DNA from: Alphaproteobacteria bacterium MarineAlpha11_Bin1
GTDB taxonomy: Bacteria > Pseudomonadota > Alphaproteobacteria > MPNO01 > UBA830
Assembly (NCBI GenBank): GCA_002937455.1
Contig: PTJZ01000004.1
Coordinates: forward strand, 124,001-188,000
Reading direction: 5' to 3'
DNA length: 64,000 bases
A program made the position numbers and the translations under genes. This document shows positions 17,409 through 26,191 of this stretch, in pieces. The notes under the pieces are model-generated. The model had not been told where the DNA came from. It ran no database searches and saw nothing but the letters and a program-made list of their open reading frames with translations. Position 1 is the first letter of the stretch. Each line of letters begins with the position of its first letter.

Positions 17409-19195
17409 TGTTGGTATTTCCTCAAAAGAAATTTGCCAATCGCAAGTGCGTCCATCTCTGTGCTCATGAAACAACGATAGGCATCCTCTGGCGAGCAAAC
17501 AATCGGTTCGTCCCGGACATTGAAGCTGGTATTTACGAGAAGCCCGTTGCCCGTTTGAGCCTTGAATTCCCTGAGCAGGTTGTAGAATCGTGAATTGGTA
17601 TCTGGGGTGACGGTCTGGATTCGGGCAGAGTTATCTACGTGGGTAACGGCTGGTATATCGCTCCGCACTACGTTGAGTCGGTCTACTCCCGTTAGGCCGG
17701 CTTCTTCAATCGTCTGCTCGCGCCGTCTGTCTGGGCGCACGCTCGCCACAATCAGCATGTAGGGGCTGTCGTCGTCGAGTTCGAAATATTCCGATACGTC
17801 CTCGCGGAGCACCGCAGGTGCAAAAGGTCGGAAACTCTCCCGATATTTTATTTTTAGGTTGAGCATCTTTTGCATTGTAGGTGACCGGGCATCACCTAGG
17901 ATTGAACGGTTGCCAAGGGCGCGTGGTCCGAATTCCATGCGTCCCTGGAACCAGCCGACTATGCCACCTTCAACCAGAATCTCGGCGACTGTCCGAAAAA
18001 GGTTATCTTCGTCGAGTTCTTCATAGGTTGCTCCGAAGGAATCAAGAGCATTCGAAATTTCCCGGCTGTCGTATTCAGGCCCGAGATAGCCGCCTTTCAT
18101 ACCGTCGACACCAATGTGAACACGGCTCATCGTTTCTTCAGAATAGAGGGAAGAAAATGCGGCGCCGATTGCGCCGCCGGCATCGCCCGCCGCGGGTTGG
18201 ATCCAAATATCGCTATACGGTCCTTCGCGCTTCAAGCGACCATTGGCGACGCAATTTAACGCAACACCGCCTGCCATTACGAGTCGGTCCTCACCGGTGT
18301 CGTTGTGTAGTGTTCGGGCAAGTCTAAGGATGATTTCTTCTGTTACGGCTTGAACGGACCGGGCGATATCCATGTCGCGTTGTTCCAGCGGCGCGTCTGG
18401 GTTGCGGCGTGGGACACCGTCGAAGATTTGGGCGAACGCATCGTTGGTCATGGTCAGGCCGGTGCAATAGTTAAAATAATGCATATCTAGCCAGAACGAT
18501 CCGTCGTCTTTAAGGTCTATCAACCGATCATAAATGCGGTCCGTGTATATCGGTTCGCCATAGGGAGCTAAGCCCATGATCTTGTATTCACCGTCATTTA
18601 CCCTGAACCCTAGATAATAGGTGAATGCTGAATAGAGCATACCGATTGAATGGGGAAACCTGATCTCTTTATTGAGAGTGAGTTTTGTCCCGCGGCCGCA
18701 GCCAAGAGAGGTGGTTGCCCATTCGCCGACGCCATCCATTACAAGAACGGCCGCGCTTTCAAATGGCGAAGGATAGAATGCACTAGCGGCATGCGAGTGG
18801 TGGTGATGGGCGAATCTCAGCCGATCAGACTTAATAGTCCCCAAGTCAAGACGATTGATCTCACCTACCAGTTCGCGTTGGAGCAGAAGTTTCTGCTTTA
18901 CCCAGACCGGTATAGATTTCACAAAAGAAAGATAGCCGCGCGGCGCGAAGGCAATATTGGTTTCCAAAAGTCGATCGAATGTCAAAAGTGGCTTGTCGTA
19001 GAATGCGATTCTGTCGATGTCGTCCAGTTTGAGGCTTGCTTCCGCCATACAATATCGAACTGCTTCGCCAGGGAATGCTTCATCACCTTTTTTTCTTGTA
19101 AATCGTTCTTCCTGTGCGGCCGCTACGATTTCGCCGTCGCATAGAAGGGCTGCTGCGCTGTCATGATAGTAGCCTGAGACACCTAGTATGTTCAT
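17405..19195 (-). CDS. Carbamoyltransferase (NodU/CmcH family)
   Basis: O-carbamoyltransferase of 596 residues with both family domains. The N-terminal ASKHA/Kae1-like part begins MNILGVSGYYHDSAAAL and has the histidine cluster RFAHHHHSHAAS and MDGVGEW. The C-terminal YrdC-like synthetase part contains GRMEFGPRALGNRSIL and NTSFNVRDEPIVCSP. It transfers carbamoyl from carbamoyl phosphate via an ATP-derived adenylate to a sugar hydroxyl, as NodU does on Nod factor. The neighbouring SxtJ and DUF5989-like genes are its usual companions. A carbamoylated sugar in the surface glycan is the likely outcome. Confidence 0.93.
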   Translation of the reverse strand: MNILGVSGYYHDSAAALLCDGEIVAAAQEERFTRKKGDEAFPGEAVRYCMAEASLKLDDIDRIAFYDKPLLTFDRLLETNIAFAPRGYLSFVKSIPVWVKQKLLLQRELVGEINRLDLGTIKSDRLRFAHHHHSHAASAFYPSPFESAAVLVMDGVGEWATTSLGCGRGTKLTLNKEIRFPHSIGMLYSAFTYYLGFRVNDGEYKIMGLAPYGEPIYTDRIYDRLIDLKDDGSFWLDMHYFNYCTGLTMTNDAFAQIFDGVPRRNPDAPLEQRDMDIARSVQAVTEEIILRLARTLHNDTGEDRLVMAGGVALNCVANGRLKREGPYSDIWIQPAAGDAGGAIGAAFSSLYSEETMSRVHIGVDGMKGGYLGPEYDSREISNALDSFGATYEELDEDNLFRTVAEILVEGGIVGWFQGRMEFGPRALGNRSILGDARSPTMQKMLNLKIKYRESFRPFAPAVLREDVSEYFELDDDSPYMLIVASVRPDRRREQTIEEAGLTGVDRLNVVRSDIPAVTHVDNSARIQTVTPDTNSRFYNLLREFKAQTGNGLLVNTSFNVRDEPIVCSPEDAYRCFMSTEMDALAIGKFLLRKYQQ

Positions 19196-19209
19196 TTTGC
19201 TGCGGTCAC

Positions 19210-19362
19210 TTAGAAAATTGCATAGATGAACGGGGCAATAGCCGAACTCTGCGCGAGGACCAAAAGCCCGCCAAGGGCCAGCAGAATCAGGATAAGCGGC
19301 GCCATCCAGAATTTCCGGTAAACGCGGGCATACTTGAAGATTTGATACAATAGTGAGTTCAT
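19210..19362 (-). CDS. DUF5989-like small membrane protein (50 residues)
   Basis: Small gene translated MNSLLYQIFKYARVYRKFW and onward, with one hydrophobic helix at about 21-37 and the ending AQSSAIAPFIYAIF, which I recognise as the DUF5989 pattern. Such proteins lie between SxtJ-type proteins and carbamoyltransferases in many polysaccharide loci, exactly the position here. ATG at 19362, stop at 19210, 14 bases before the carbamoyltransferase start. Biochemical role unknown; a membrane partner for the carbamoyltransferase is a guess. Confidence 0.8.
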   Translation of the reverse strand: MNSLLYQIFKYARVYRKFWMAPLILILLALGGLLVLAQSSAIAPFIYAIF

Positions 19363-19390
19363 TTGTTAACGATCGCTAAAAAATTTTGAA

Positions 19391-19789
19391 TTAGAATATG
19401 TCCCTCATCGTATCGGCGTCGGTTTGGCGTTCCACCGGAACGAGATAAGAGCCTGCATTTCGATCAATTTTGCGAGCTATGGGGTCGCGCCCCAAGAGAC
19501 GCATAAACATGCCTAGCGGCGTTATAACAAAGACAAAGATCGTACCTAGGATTATGTGGTTGTTCACCCCAGCTAAGCGACCTGCGAACGACATCCACAA
19601 ACGGTTGATGGGTAGCAGAATACCCGGAACCAGGAGTGCGATAAATGCAAAAATGCCTGCCGCAATCAGCAGTCCTGTCGCATCTAGATCCAGCAGGAGC
19701 CATAAAGCGCCATAGAGCATTGCCATCGAAACCGCGAATATCAACCCGAATTTCCGATCGCTCAATACTTTAGGTTTGGAGATTGTCAT
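19391..19789 (-). CDS. SxtJ family membrane protein
   Basis: 132 residues with about three membrane helices in the pattern of SxtJ, a protein first named from the saxitoxin cluster and common next to carbamoyltransferases. Features: an N-terminal SDRKFGLIFA, a central PINRLWMSFA, and a C-terminal GRDPIARKIDRNAGSYL stretch. Function in the family is not established. The context (SxtJ, DUF5989-like, carbamoyltransferase, then methyltransferase and SGNH protein) marks it as part of a glycan-decoration cassette at the inner membrane. Confidence 0.85.
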   Translation of the reverse strand: MTISKPKVLSDRKFGLIFAVSMAMLYGALWLLLDLDATGLLIAAGIFAFIALLVPGILLPINRLWMSFAGRLAGVNNHIILGTIFVFVITPLGMFMRLLGRDPIARKIDRNAGSYLVPVERQTDADTMRDIF

Positions 19790-19817
19790 TATGGGGTCGA
19801 TACTTCCAGTTTACGGG

Positions 19818-20849
19818 TCAGACTGACAGCTGCCATTTGTCCCGCCAAGCCTCGTCGGCACAATAAATACGGTAGACAAGCTCCATCGTTTTATAAGCAT
19901 CTTCGATAGAACCGTGCAGGAGTGACTTGTTAATCAGCACTGCGTGTGCGAATTCCTCTAGCTCTAGGGTCCATGAAGGGTCTTCATTGTAGCTGGTCGT
20001 ACGTTCTAGTGGATTGCCCATGTCGTCGCTAGTGGCACGGGCAACTGTGAGGGTTTCGGCGCCGTAGCTTTTAGATCCGGATAGTAATCCGGACAGAACA
20101 ATGGATCCCTTTTCTAGGGTGATATCTAGGTTAAAACGATGCCGCCATTGGGTTGCGGACGAATGAAGCATTGCCACGACGCCAGTATCGCTCTGCATCA
20201 GCGCATAGGCATTGTCCTCCACATCGTGTTTCCAGAAATTGTTCGACACAATACTATGTACGCGATTGAACTCGCCGCCGAACAGGCGTATCAGGTCGAC
20301 CATGTGAATGCCCTGATCGAGCAGTACACCGCCACCTGCAAGCGCCCGATCTGTCCGCCATGATGTTTGCCCGAACGTAATGAGCTGAGACTTGCCGTAC
20401 ACGCCCTTAATATTGATAACTCGACCAAGCTCTTCACTTTCAACGATCCGAAGTGCGTCACGGACGGAGTCGTGATACCGGTGATTGAAGCCGTATTTTA
20501 GCTTCTGTGTCGGGTAATTGGCTCCGGCGGCGCGTAGGCGGACCATATCGTTCATATCTCTGCCCGGCGGTTTCTCGCAAAATACATGCAGTCCATGCTC
20601 TAGCCCGGCAATCGTTACGATCGGGGCGATATCGTTTGTCATGCAGACGAAAAGGATATCCAAGTCCTCTTTCAAGAGATCCGTGTATGTACGGTAGTAT
20701 CGCACTCCGTCTTCCATCTCGCCATCATCTTCAAAATATCGGTCGCACACAGCGATTGTTTTCATGTCCGTTCGCGCGTCGGCTACTTCTCGCCGGCGTT
20801 TACCTACCACGCCGTAGCCGGCGACCCCGACCTTTAGACTAGCAGTCAC
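19818..20849 (-). CDS. Gfo/Idh/MocA family oxidoreductase
   Basis: 343 residues, NAD(P)-dependent. The Rossmann start VGVAGYGVVGKRR has GYGVVG, and the EKP signature is in FCEKPPGRDM; GGVLLDQGIHMVDL is the family's catalytic-domain motif with the usual H-x2-D pattern. The GTG at 20849 overlaps the stop of the upstream KdsB-like gene by four bases (GTGA). It is coupled to a cytidylyltransferase and an HpcH-type aldolase, so it may oxidise the hydroxyl or reduce the keto group of the acid sugar made there. Substrate unknown. Confidence 0.88.
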   Translation of the reverse strand: MTASLKVGVAGYGVVGKRRREVADARTDMKTIAVCDRYFEDDGEMEDGVRYYRTYTDLLKEDLDILFVCMTNDIAPIVTIAGLEHGLHVFCEKPPGRDMNDMVRLRAAGANYPTQKLKYGFNHRYHDSVRDALRIVESEELGRVINIKGVYGKSQLITFGQTSWRTDRALAGGGVLLDQGIHMVDLIRLFGGEFNRVHSIVSNNFWKHDVEDNAYALMQSDTGVVAMLHSSATQWRHRFNLDITLEKGSIVLSGLLSGSKSYGAETLTVARATSDDMGNPLERTTSYNEDPSWTLELEEFAHAVLINKSLLHGSIEDAYKTMELVYRIYCADEAWRDKWQLSV

Positions 20850-21622
20850 GATGCGGAATCCACATCAAGATAACGTGGTGTGAAAGCATCGTTAAAAAGA
20901 ACTTTCTCTGCGCGGGCGAGGTCCGCCGGCGTGTCCACGCCGATCGTTTCAATGTCGGTAAAAACTAATTTCAGCGGAAAGCCATGTTCCAGTACTCGCA
21001 GCATATCGATCGATTCGATCTTTTCTAAGGGTGTCTGGGGCAGATCACTGAAATTTTTGAGAAACGACCACGAGAATCCAATCACTCCAGTCTGCTGGTA
21101 TACCGGTGGATCATTTGCGCGAGATCTTGACGGGATCGGCGCCCGCGAAAAATAAAGTGCATTTCCATCAGGCGCGGCAACAACCTTTACCGTGTTAGGA
21201 TCGTCTCGGTCTTCGGCCCGATAGAGCCGCGACACAAGATTCACCACGTTTGGTCGGTATTCATCGTAGTTTTGGACAATGAGGCTAATAACATCCGGGT
21301 TCACCAGTACCTCGTCGCCCTGCACCATCAGAACAAAGTCGTCGTCGGCGAGGTCGAGATCCATGTTCTTTACCGCCTCTTCTGTCCTGTCGGTGGCACG
21401 CTCATGCGTATCAGACGTCATCACGACGTCGGCACCTGCTTCTTTTGCCGCCATTTGGATTTTTTTGTCGCAGGTTGCAATCAGGACACGGTCCAAGGAG
21501 GTATCTAGACGACAACGATGCCAGACGTGCAATATCAACGGTAGGGTCAGCAAAGGTTCTAAAGGCTTACCCGGATACCGGGTAGAACCCATTCGGGCGG
21601 GAATGATGCAGATATTGCGCAT
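20846..21622 (-). CDS. 3-deoxy-manno-octulosonate cytidylyltransferase-like (KdsB family)
   Basis: 258 residues, a CTP:keto-sugar-acid cytidylyltransferase. The N-terminal PARMGSTRYPGKPL nucleotide motif is the family signature, followed by MVQGDEVLV and YFSRAPIP, all as in KdsB. It would activate a 3-deoxy-ulosonic acid as the CMP sugar. Housekeeping KdsB usually sits apart from glycan islands, and here the gene is coupled to an HpcH-type aldolase and a Gfo/Idh protein, so it probably serves a specialised ulosonic acid rather than Kdo itself. MVQGDEVLV differs slightly from the usual VQGDEP, so substrate may differ too. Confidence 0.85.
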   Translation of the reverse strand: MRNICIIPARMGSTRYPGKPLEPLLTLPLILHVWHRCRLDTSLDRVLIATCDKKIQMAAKEAGADVVMTSDTHERATDRTEEAVKNMDLDLADDDFVLMVQGDEVLVNPDVISLIVQNYDEYRPNVVNLVSRLYRAEDRDDPNTVKVVAAPDGNALYFSRAPIPSRSRANDPPVYQQTGVIGFSWSFLKNFSDLPQTPLEKIESIDMLRVLEHGFPLKLVFTDIETIGVDTPADLARAEKVLFNDAFTPRYLDVDSAS

Positions 21623-22377
21623 TAGCTCGCGTTTATCTTCGCGCCAGGTTTTAGGGCCGCACGTAGAGCAATCATATCGGTGCCGTAGGCGATAAAAGTG
21701 AAGCTGTCTTCGACCATTTGTGCCAGAGATTTTGGGTCAGTGACAACTTGGTGCCCACCAGCCGCTTTGCCGTGTTGCCGGGCAGCTTCCTTTACGGTCG
21801 CCCGGGCCTCCAAAAAGGTTTTAGCCGTGAAATCACCGGGCGTGCCGAGATCGGCTGAAAGATCGTAGGGACCAAAAAAAAGGGCATCGACGAAATCTAG
21901 TGACGCTATTGCAGACGCGTTTTTGACCCCGACACGGGATTCTATCATCGGGACAAGTACAGGCGCAAAATCACGCAGGGTTTCATCGAAGTTGTCGCCC
22001 CACGCATTAAAACGTTCCAGCGACAAGCCTCGTTTACCCGCTGGGGGAAAAAGGCAATGGGATGCAAATTCGGCAAATCTGCCGGCATCTTCGGTATATG
22101 GGACCAGGAATCCATGCGCACCTGAATCGAGTAATCGACGCGCCAATATAGGATCAGCCTGTGGCAGCCGGACTAGCGGAGCACAGCCATGCCGTTCACA
22201 GACCATGAAAGCGTTTTCTGCATCTCCGACCGAAAAGCTGCCATGCTCCATGTCCAGCGCAATCCAGTCGAAGCCGACACTTGCTAGGGCATCGGTCACC
22301 TCTGGCGACCGGACGGTGAGCCAGCCGCCGATACAGGCTTTTTTACTGGCAATCTTCGTTTTTAGATCATTCTTCAT
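21622..22377 (-). CDS. HpcH/HpaI-type aldolase (2-keto-3-deoxy acid aldolase)
   Basis: Class II metal-dependent pyruvate aldolase, 251 residues, of the HpcH/HpaI family (includes 2-dehydro-3-deoxyglucarate and KDR aldolases). Signatures: IALDMEHGSFS near the start, PMIESRVGVKNA carrying the metal-binding Glu, and FFGPYDLSADLG with the second acidic ligand. These enzymes condense or cleave pyruvate with an aldehyde to give a 2-keto-3-deoxy acid. Coupled directly (TAATG) to a KdsB-like enzyme, it may make an ulosonic acid from pyruvate. The direction of reaction is inferred. Confidence 0.88.
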   Translation of the reverse strand: MKNDLKTKIASKKACIGGWLTVRSPEVTDALASVGFDWIALDMEHGSFSVGDAENAFMVCERHGCAPLVRLPQADPILARRLLDSGAHGFLVPYTEDAGRFAEFASHCLFPPAGKRGLSLERFNAWGDNFDETLRDFAPVLVPMIESRVGVKNASAIASLDFVDALFFGPYDLSADLGTPGDFTAKTFLEARATVKEAARQHGKAAGGHQVVTDPKSLAQMVEDSFTFIAYGTDMIALRAALKPGAKINAS

Positions 22378-22383
22378 AAAGCT

Positions 22384-23979
22384 CTATCTCGCATTTAGTT
22401 CCGAGTGCCACAAAGTCATATCCGGCTGCGCGAATATATGTTCGCGATCAATAGGAGACAGTAGACTGACCCTATCTAGGTCGGCTGCCAGGGTCGAAAT
22501 TTCGGTGGTCGGTATTTCTAATCCTGGCGGCAGGATATCGACCGATAGTTTAAATCGCGACCGAAATCTTAGCGTTGGCAATCCGCCGACCAGTGCCTCG
22601 AGCCCCACCGTCGTTGCCGCATAGATCACAGAGGACACCGCCGGAAGTGATTCTAATGGTCCTTCCGCGTGTTGGACCGAGTCGTCCGGCTCTATCTGAA
22701 AAGGGGTCATTGGATGATCACGCACCACAAACCGCCGGCCAAGCTTCGCGACGTGGCGTATAGCCACCATCATTTCATTCGCAATGACGTGGTCGAAAGG
22801 CAAAGCGACAAATATTGGTCCTTCTGGGTCGTGGCGGGGACATGCCGGGCTGGAAAATCGCAAAGCTCCGCCAACGTCAATTCTTTTGGCGGGCACGCCC
22901 CACGCGAGCAACTGGTTGCGCGTTGACGGCCCGGTACATAACATCCTGTCCGGCAAACCCGCACTTCTTGTTGGTAAAGAGGCCGGTGAATAATTTAGCA
23001 TATAGCGCCCAACAACTGAGTGCTGATATCCGAGGGTCGATGTGTCTCTTTTCCTAGCCTCTTTCGTGAACGCTCTTTCCCAGACATGATTTTCCCAAGG
23101 CCAGGCAACAACATCGGGTGCGATTGAATTAAGCCAGGCTCTCTGGCAATATATTTGCCATTCGATTGCTGCCGCTTGTGCTGTTCCACCTTCCAGCGCT
23201 GCTGCGCGTCGAACCAGCCACCCGTACGTGCCGCGGGTGAATTTCTCTGCGGGGCGCCAACGGCGAAATGGCAGCGTAAGTGCCAACACCGGATTACCCC
23301 AGCCGCGCAGGCTGACCGTCCGCCCATCGCCTTTAAGCACCTGCGCTCTGTTACGGGGGCAGTCGACATGTAGAACGCGCCAGAGATGTGTTATTTTTTT
23401 TGGTAGGTCCCCGAAATATCCGTCTGCGCCGGAGCTGTTGCTTCGAGGGTGGCCGTAGACCAAAAGCCACGCGCCGCTGCGTTTTGCGTCCCGACGATGA
23501 GATGCGAGTGAAATACTGTCCGCCGCCGCTTTTAGCGCATAAGATATCCGGGCGAAAAAACCTCGAATCGCTAATCGCATCCGGAGTACGGTGAAGCCCG
23601 GCGCCGCGCCCGTCATTGTCCCCACGGTCTCCGCAATGTGACGAAACAACCAGGGATCGTCACATACGGCTAGAACAATATCTTCGCTTGCGACTTGCTT
23701 TGCACATATTCTTGCCCATGCGAGCATCTCGCCGAAATCGGAAACATTGGTTGCGCAAGCAATCACATGCGATGGCTGTTCGGCTTGTTCGATGGACATT
23801 TCGCAAGCGAAATTTAACCAACCATCCGCTGCCTCTTCGAACGCGGACTCAAGTTTTGCGGCAAGATCCGACAAATGCCGGTGGACGGGAAGGTCCGGCA
23901 TAGCGCCGGCGATACCGAACCAGCAGTCGTATGCCGTTTCCGGAGGTAGGTCGCCGCTGTGGTGCAGAATAAGGGTCAA
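22384..23979 (-). CDS. Putative surface-carbohydrate transferase (GT-B-like, LIC-type)
   Basis: 531 residues, no signal peptide. The second half carries PWENHVWERAF, TLGYQHSVVGRYMLNY, a CTGPSTRNQLLAWGVPAKRI stretch and a closing segment with SSVIYAATTVGLEAL, as in CDP-glycerol-type or GT-B donor domains and in large Leptospira-type surface-carbohydrate proteins. The first half is variable. I read it as a glycosyl- or glycosyl-phosphate transferase of unknown specificity. The start is a TTG directly after the upstream methyltransferase stop; no better start lies nearby. Confidence 0.65.
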   Translation of the reverse strand: MTLILHHSGDLPPETAYDCWFGIAGAMPDLPVHRHLSDLAAKLESAFEEAADGWLNFACEMSIEQAEQPSHVIACATNVSDFGEMLAWARICAKQVASEDIVLAVCDDPWLFRHIAETVGTMTGAAPGFTVLRMRLAIRGFFARISYALKAAADSISLASHRRDAKRSGAWLLVYGHPRSNSSGADGYFGDLPKKITHLWRVLHVDCPRNRAQVLKGDGRTVSLRGWGNPVLALTLPFRRWRPAEKFTRGTYGWLVRRAAALEGGTAQAAAIEWQIYCQRAWLNSIAPDVVAWPWENHVWERAFTKEARKRDTSTLGYQHSVVGRYMLNYSPASLPTRSAGLPDRMLCTGPSTRNQLLAWGVPAKRIDVGGALRFSSPACPRHDPEGPIFVALPFDHVIANEMMVAIRHVAKLGRRFVVRDHPMTPFQIEPDDSVQHAEGPLESLPAVSSVIYAATTVGLEALVGGLPTLRFRSRFKLSVDILPPGLEIPTTEISTLAADLDRVSLLSPIDREHIFAQPDMTLWHSELNAR

Positions 23980-24882
23980 TTACTCTCGGTGCGCGAGGAT
24001 ATTCCAGGCCCATCCGACATGTTTGCCAAGACGGCGTTCGAAGGGCGTCGTGATTTCCCAAGGTTCTCCGTAGACGAGTAGGCCGCCGTCATGGACGCCG
24101 TATCGTGGTCGCCGCCACCTTCGCCACAGCCTGCCGAGCTTGGGTATGTCTCCAGCATTGAATTCGCTTTTACGTATTCGGACCATGCAGAACTTCCCGA
24201 ACATTTTTCGAATCTGCCGGCCGGTATAGCAACGGGTAATCGGATTAGTAGCCGTTTGCGGGCTGTTACCGATCCACTCTGTTGCGTTTCCCAACCAACT
24301 ATGTGACCGGAATATACCGCCTTTAAGAATACCGACGCAGAACCACATCGATAACCAGTAATTCACTGATCCCTTGCTGTAGAGCATAATCACCGCTCGG
24401 CCTCCTCGGCGAAGCACGCGATACGTCTCATCGATGGCTCGCTCGGTGTCATGAGTGTGATGGAGAACACCGTTCGAATACACGATATCGAATGTTTCGT
24501 CAGCAAAAGGAAGGTTTTCGGCGTCTCCCTGGGCGGCATTACAAATTGCATCTTTGCTCAAGAGATTGAATTTACGCTGGGTCGCTGCGGCCCGCTCATG
24601 CGTAACGTCGATGCTGGTCATTTGAGCGCCGTATGTTGCAAACAGGGAACTGTGTCCGCCGGCTCCCGGTCCGATCTCCAAGACCCGCAACCCTCTCAGC
24701 GCGTCGAGCGGCATTTCCACCACGGCAAGATGGTCGCGCAGCCGAAACATATGCTCTAAACGGCTGAGCCCCGCAGAGAGAGACTCCTTATCAAGAGCTG
24801 CATCGTTATCGCCATAGGCGGTTCGATATACCGCCCCCCAAAAATTTTGAATATCGGTCTTTGACCCCTGTGATGTCGACAT
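23980..24882 (-). CDS. Class I SAM-dependent methyltransferase
   Basis: 300 residues from the ATG at 24882, four bases after the aminotransferase stop; a longer in-frame start upstream would overlap that gene and is rejected. The methyltransferase core has VLEIGPGAGGHSSLF, an acidic residue in TSIDVTHE, GDAENLPF and SNGVLHHT, in the UbiE/Methyltransf_11 style. A C-terminal half of about 130 residues is specific to this protein. Likely an O- or N-methyltransferase acting on a sugar of the neighbouring ulosonic-acid module. Substrate unknown. Confidence 0.85.
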   Translation of the reverse strand: MSTSQGSKTDIQNFWGAVYRTAYGDNDAALDKESLSAGLSRLEHMFRLRDHLAVVEMPLDALRGLRVLEIGPGAGGHSSLFATYGAQMTSIDVTHERAAATQRKFNLLSKDAICNAAQGDAENLPFADETFDIVYSNGVLHHTHDTERAIDETYRVLRRGGRAVIMLYSKGSVNYWLSMWFCVGILKGGIFRSHSWLGNATEWIGNSPQTATNPITRCYTGRQIRKMFGKFCMVRIRKSEFNAGDIPKLGRLWRRWRRPRYGVHDGGLLVYGEPWEITTPFERRLGKHVGWAWNILAHRE

Positions 24883-24886
24883 GCGG

Positions 24887-26191
24887 TTAGTTAAACTTTC
24901 GAAATACCGGTCTGATCGCATCTCCCCGCAACGCGTGGTGCAGGCCGCTTTCAAGCGCGTTCGCACAGATTGCTAAGCTCTCCTCAGCCGCCTTCGCCGT
25001 CCGGCTTACCGCTTCGGCGTCGTGCGCCAGGCAAGGGGTGATGTAGGGCATCAAAACCCCGCGATTGATCATTTCTTGGTTGAACAGCGTGCGCAGTTCT
25101 GGCGATGGCGCACCGCCGTCGCCTCGGCAGACATATGCCGGGTTGCAGGCTATGCCGTATGCTTCGAAATGGTCCTCCATTCCGGTAGAAATCGCCGCTC
25201 CATTAAGGGCGTCGACCAGCATCGCGCCAATATTCCACATGTGATCGCAAACGTTCTCCGTCTCAAACACCCGGAGTGCACCTATACATGCAGCTAGCGC
25301 GTGGTTTTCTGCTCCGTGCGTCGTAGAGATCAGAAATACCCGTTCACCGTCGTGATCGAGCCCGCCTAGTTCCATGATTTCGCGTTTGCCTACCAGAGCT
25401 GCGATGGAAAAGCCGTTTCCCATCCCTTTGCCGAACGTCGCGAGGTCCGGTTTGATTCCATAAAAATACTGCGCCCCTTTAAGGTGCCAGCGGAAACCGG
25501 TGATCATTTCGTCCAGAATGAAAACAGCGCCATTTTCCTGACACAACGCCTGTACGCCCTCCAGAAAGCCATCTGCCGGCGGTTCCGTAGTCGCCGCCTC
25601 TAGGATTACGCAGGCGATCTTCCCGGCCTGCCTAGTAAAGAGGTTGCGAAGGCTGTCGAGATCATTGTACCGAAACGGCAGAGATAAATCGGATATCGCT
25701 GAGGGAACACCAGCCGCGCAGTCGGTGGTTCCGATAAACCAGTCGTCGTACGAAAAGAATGGATGGTCCTTGCAAAACGCGACATACTCCCTACCGGTAT
25801 GGGCACGTGCAAGCTTTACAGCGGCCGTGGTAACGGTGGATCCGTTCTTTGCGAATTTCACCATTTCCGCACATGGGATAATATCGACGAGGATCTGCGC
25901 GAGGTCGGTCTCCACCTTCGAGGGGCGCCCGAAATTCGATCCGCGTCTGATCTGTTCTATCGCGGCATTGTTGACCTCCGGCCGCCCGTAACCCAGCGAC
26001 ATCGAACGTAGACCCATCGTCCAGTCGAGATACCGTCCGTCGCGATCATCCCAGACCCAGTATCCCTCTCCTCGTTCTAAATAGGGCGGGGCGTTTGCCG
26101 GAAACTGGTCGTCGCCCTTAGAGTATGTATGAGCGCCGCCCGGAATCAAATTATGCGTGACGCGGTTGGACCCTTTTTCGCTGGCTGTCAT
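24887..26191 (-). CDS. Class III aminotransferase, glutamate-1-semialdehyde aminomutase-like
   Basis: PLP enzyme of 434 residues. The N-terminal GGAHTYSKGDDQFP and the YLDWTMGLRS pattern are GSA-aminomutase-like. The segment FILDEMITGFRWHLKGAQ carries the PLP-contacting Asp, and the Schiff-base lysine lies in ATFGKGMGNG. The ISTTHGAENHALAA stretch also matches. In surface-glycan loci such proteins act as sugar or aldehyde aminotransferases. Coupled by ATGA to the preceding Gfo/Idh gene, it may install an amino group on a keto-sugar made by that oxidoreductase, as with WlbA/WlbC pairs, although WlbC is of a different fold type. Substrate is inferred. Confidence 0.88.
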   Translation of the reverse strand: MTASEKGSNRVTHNLIPGGAHTYSKGDDQFPANAPPYLERGEGYWVWDDRDGRYLDWTMGLRSMSLGYGRPEVNNAAIEQIRRGSNFGRPSKVETDLAQILVDIIPCAEMVKFAKNGSTVTTAAVKLARAHTGREYVAFCKDHPFFSYDDWFIGTTDCAAGVPSAISDLSLPFRYNDLDSLRNLFTRQAGKIACVILEAATTEPPADGFLEGVQALCQENGAVFILDEMITGFRWHLKGAQYFYGIKPDLATFGKGMGNGFSIAALVGKREIMELGGLDHDGERVFLISTTHGAENHALAACIGALRVFETENVCDHMWNIGAMLVDALNGAAISTGMEDHFEAYGIACNPAYVCRGDGGAPSPELRTLFNQEMINRGVLMPYITPCLAHDAEAVSRTAKAAEESLAICANALESGLHHALRGDAIRPVFRKFN

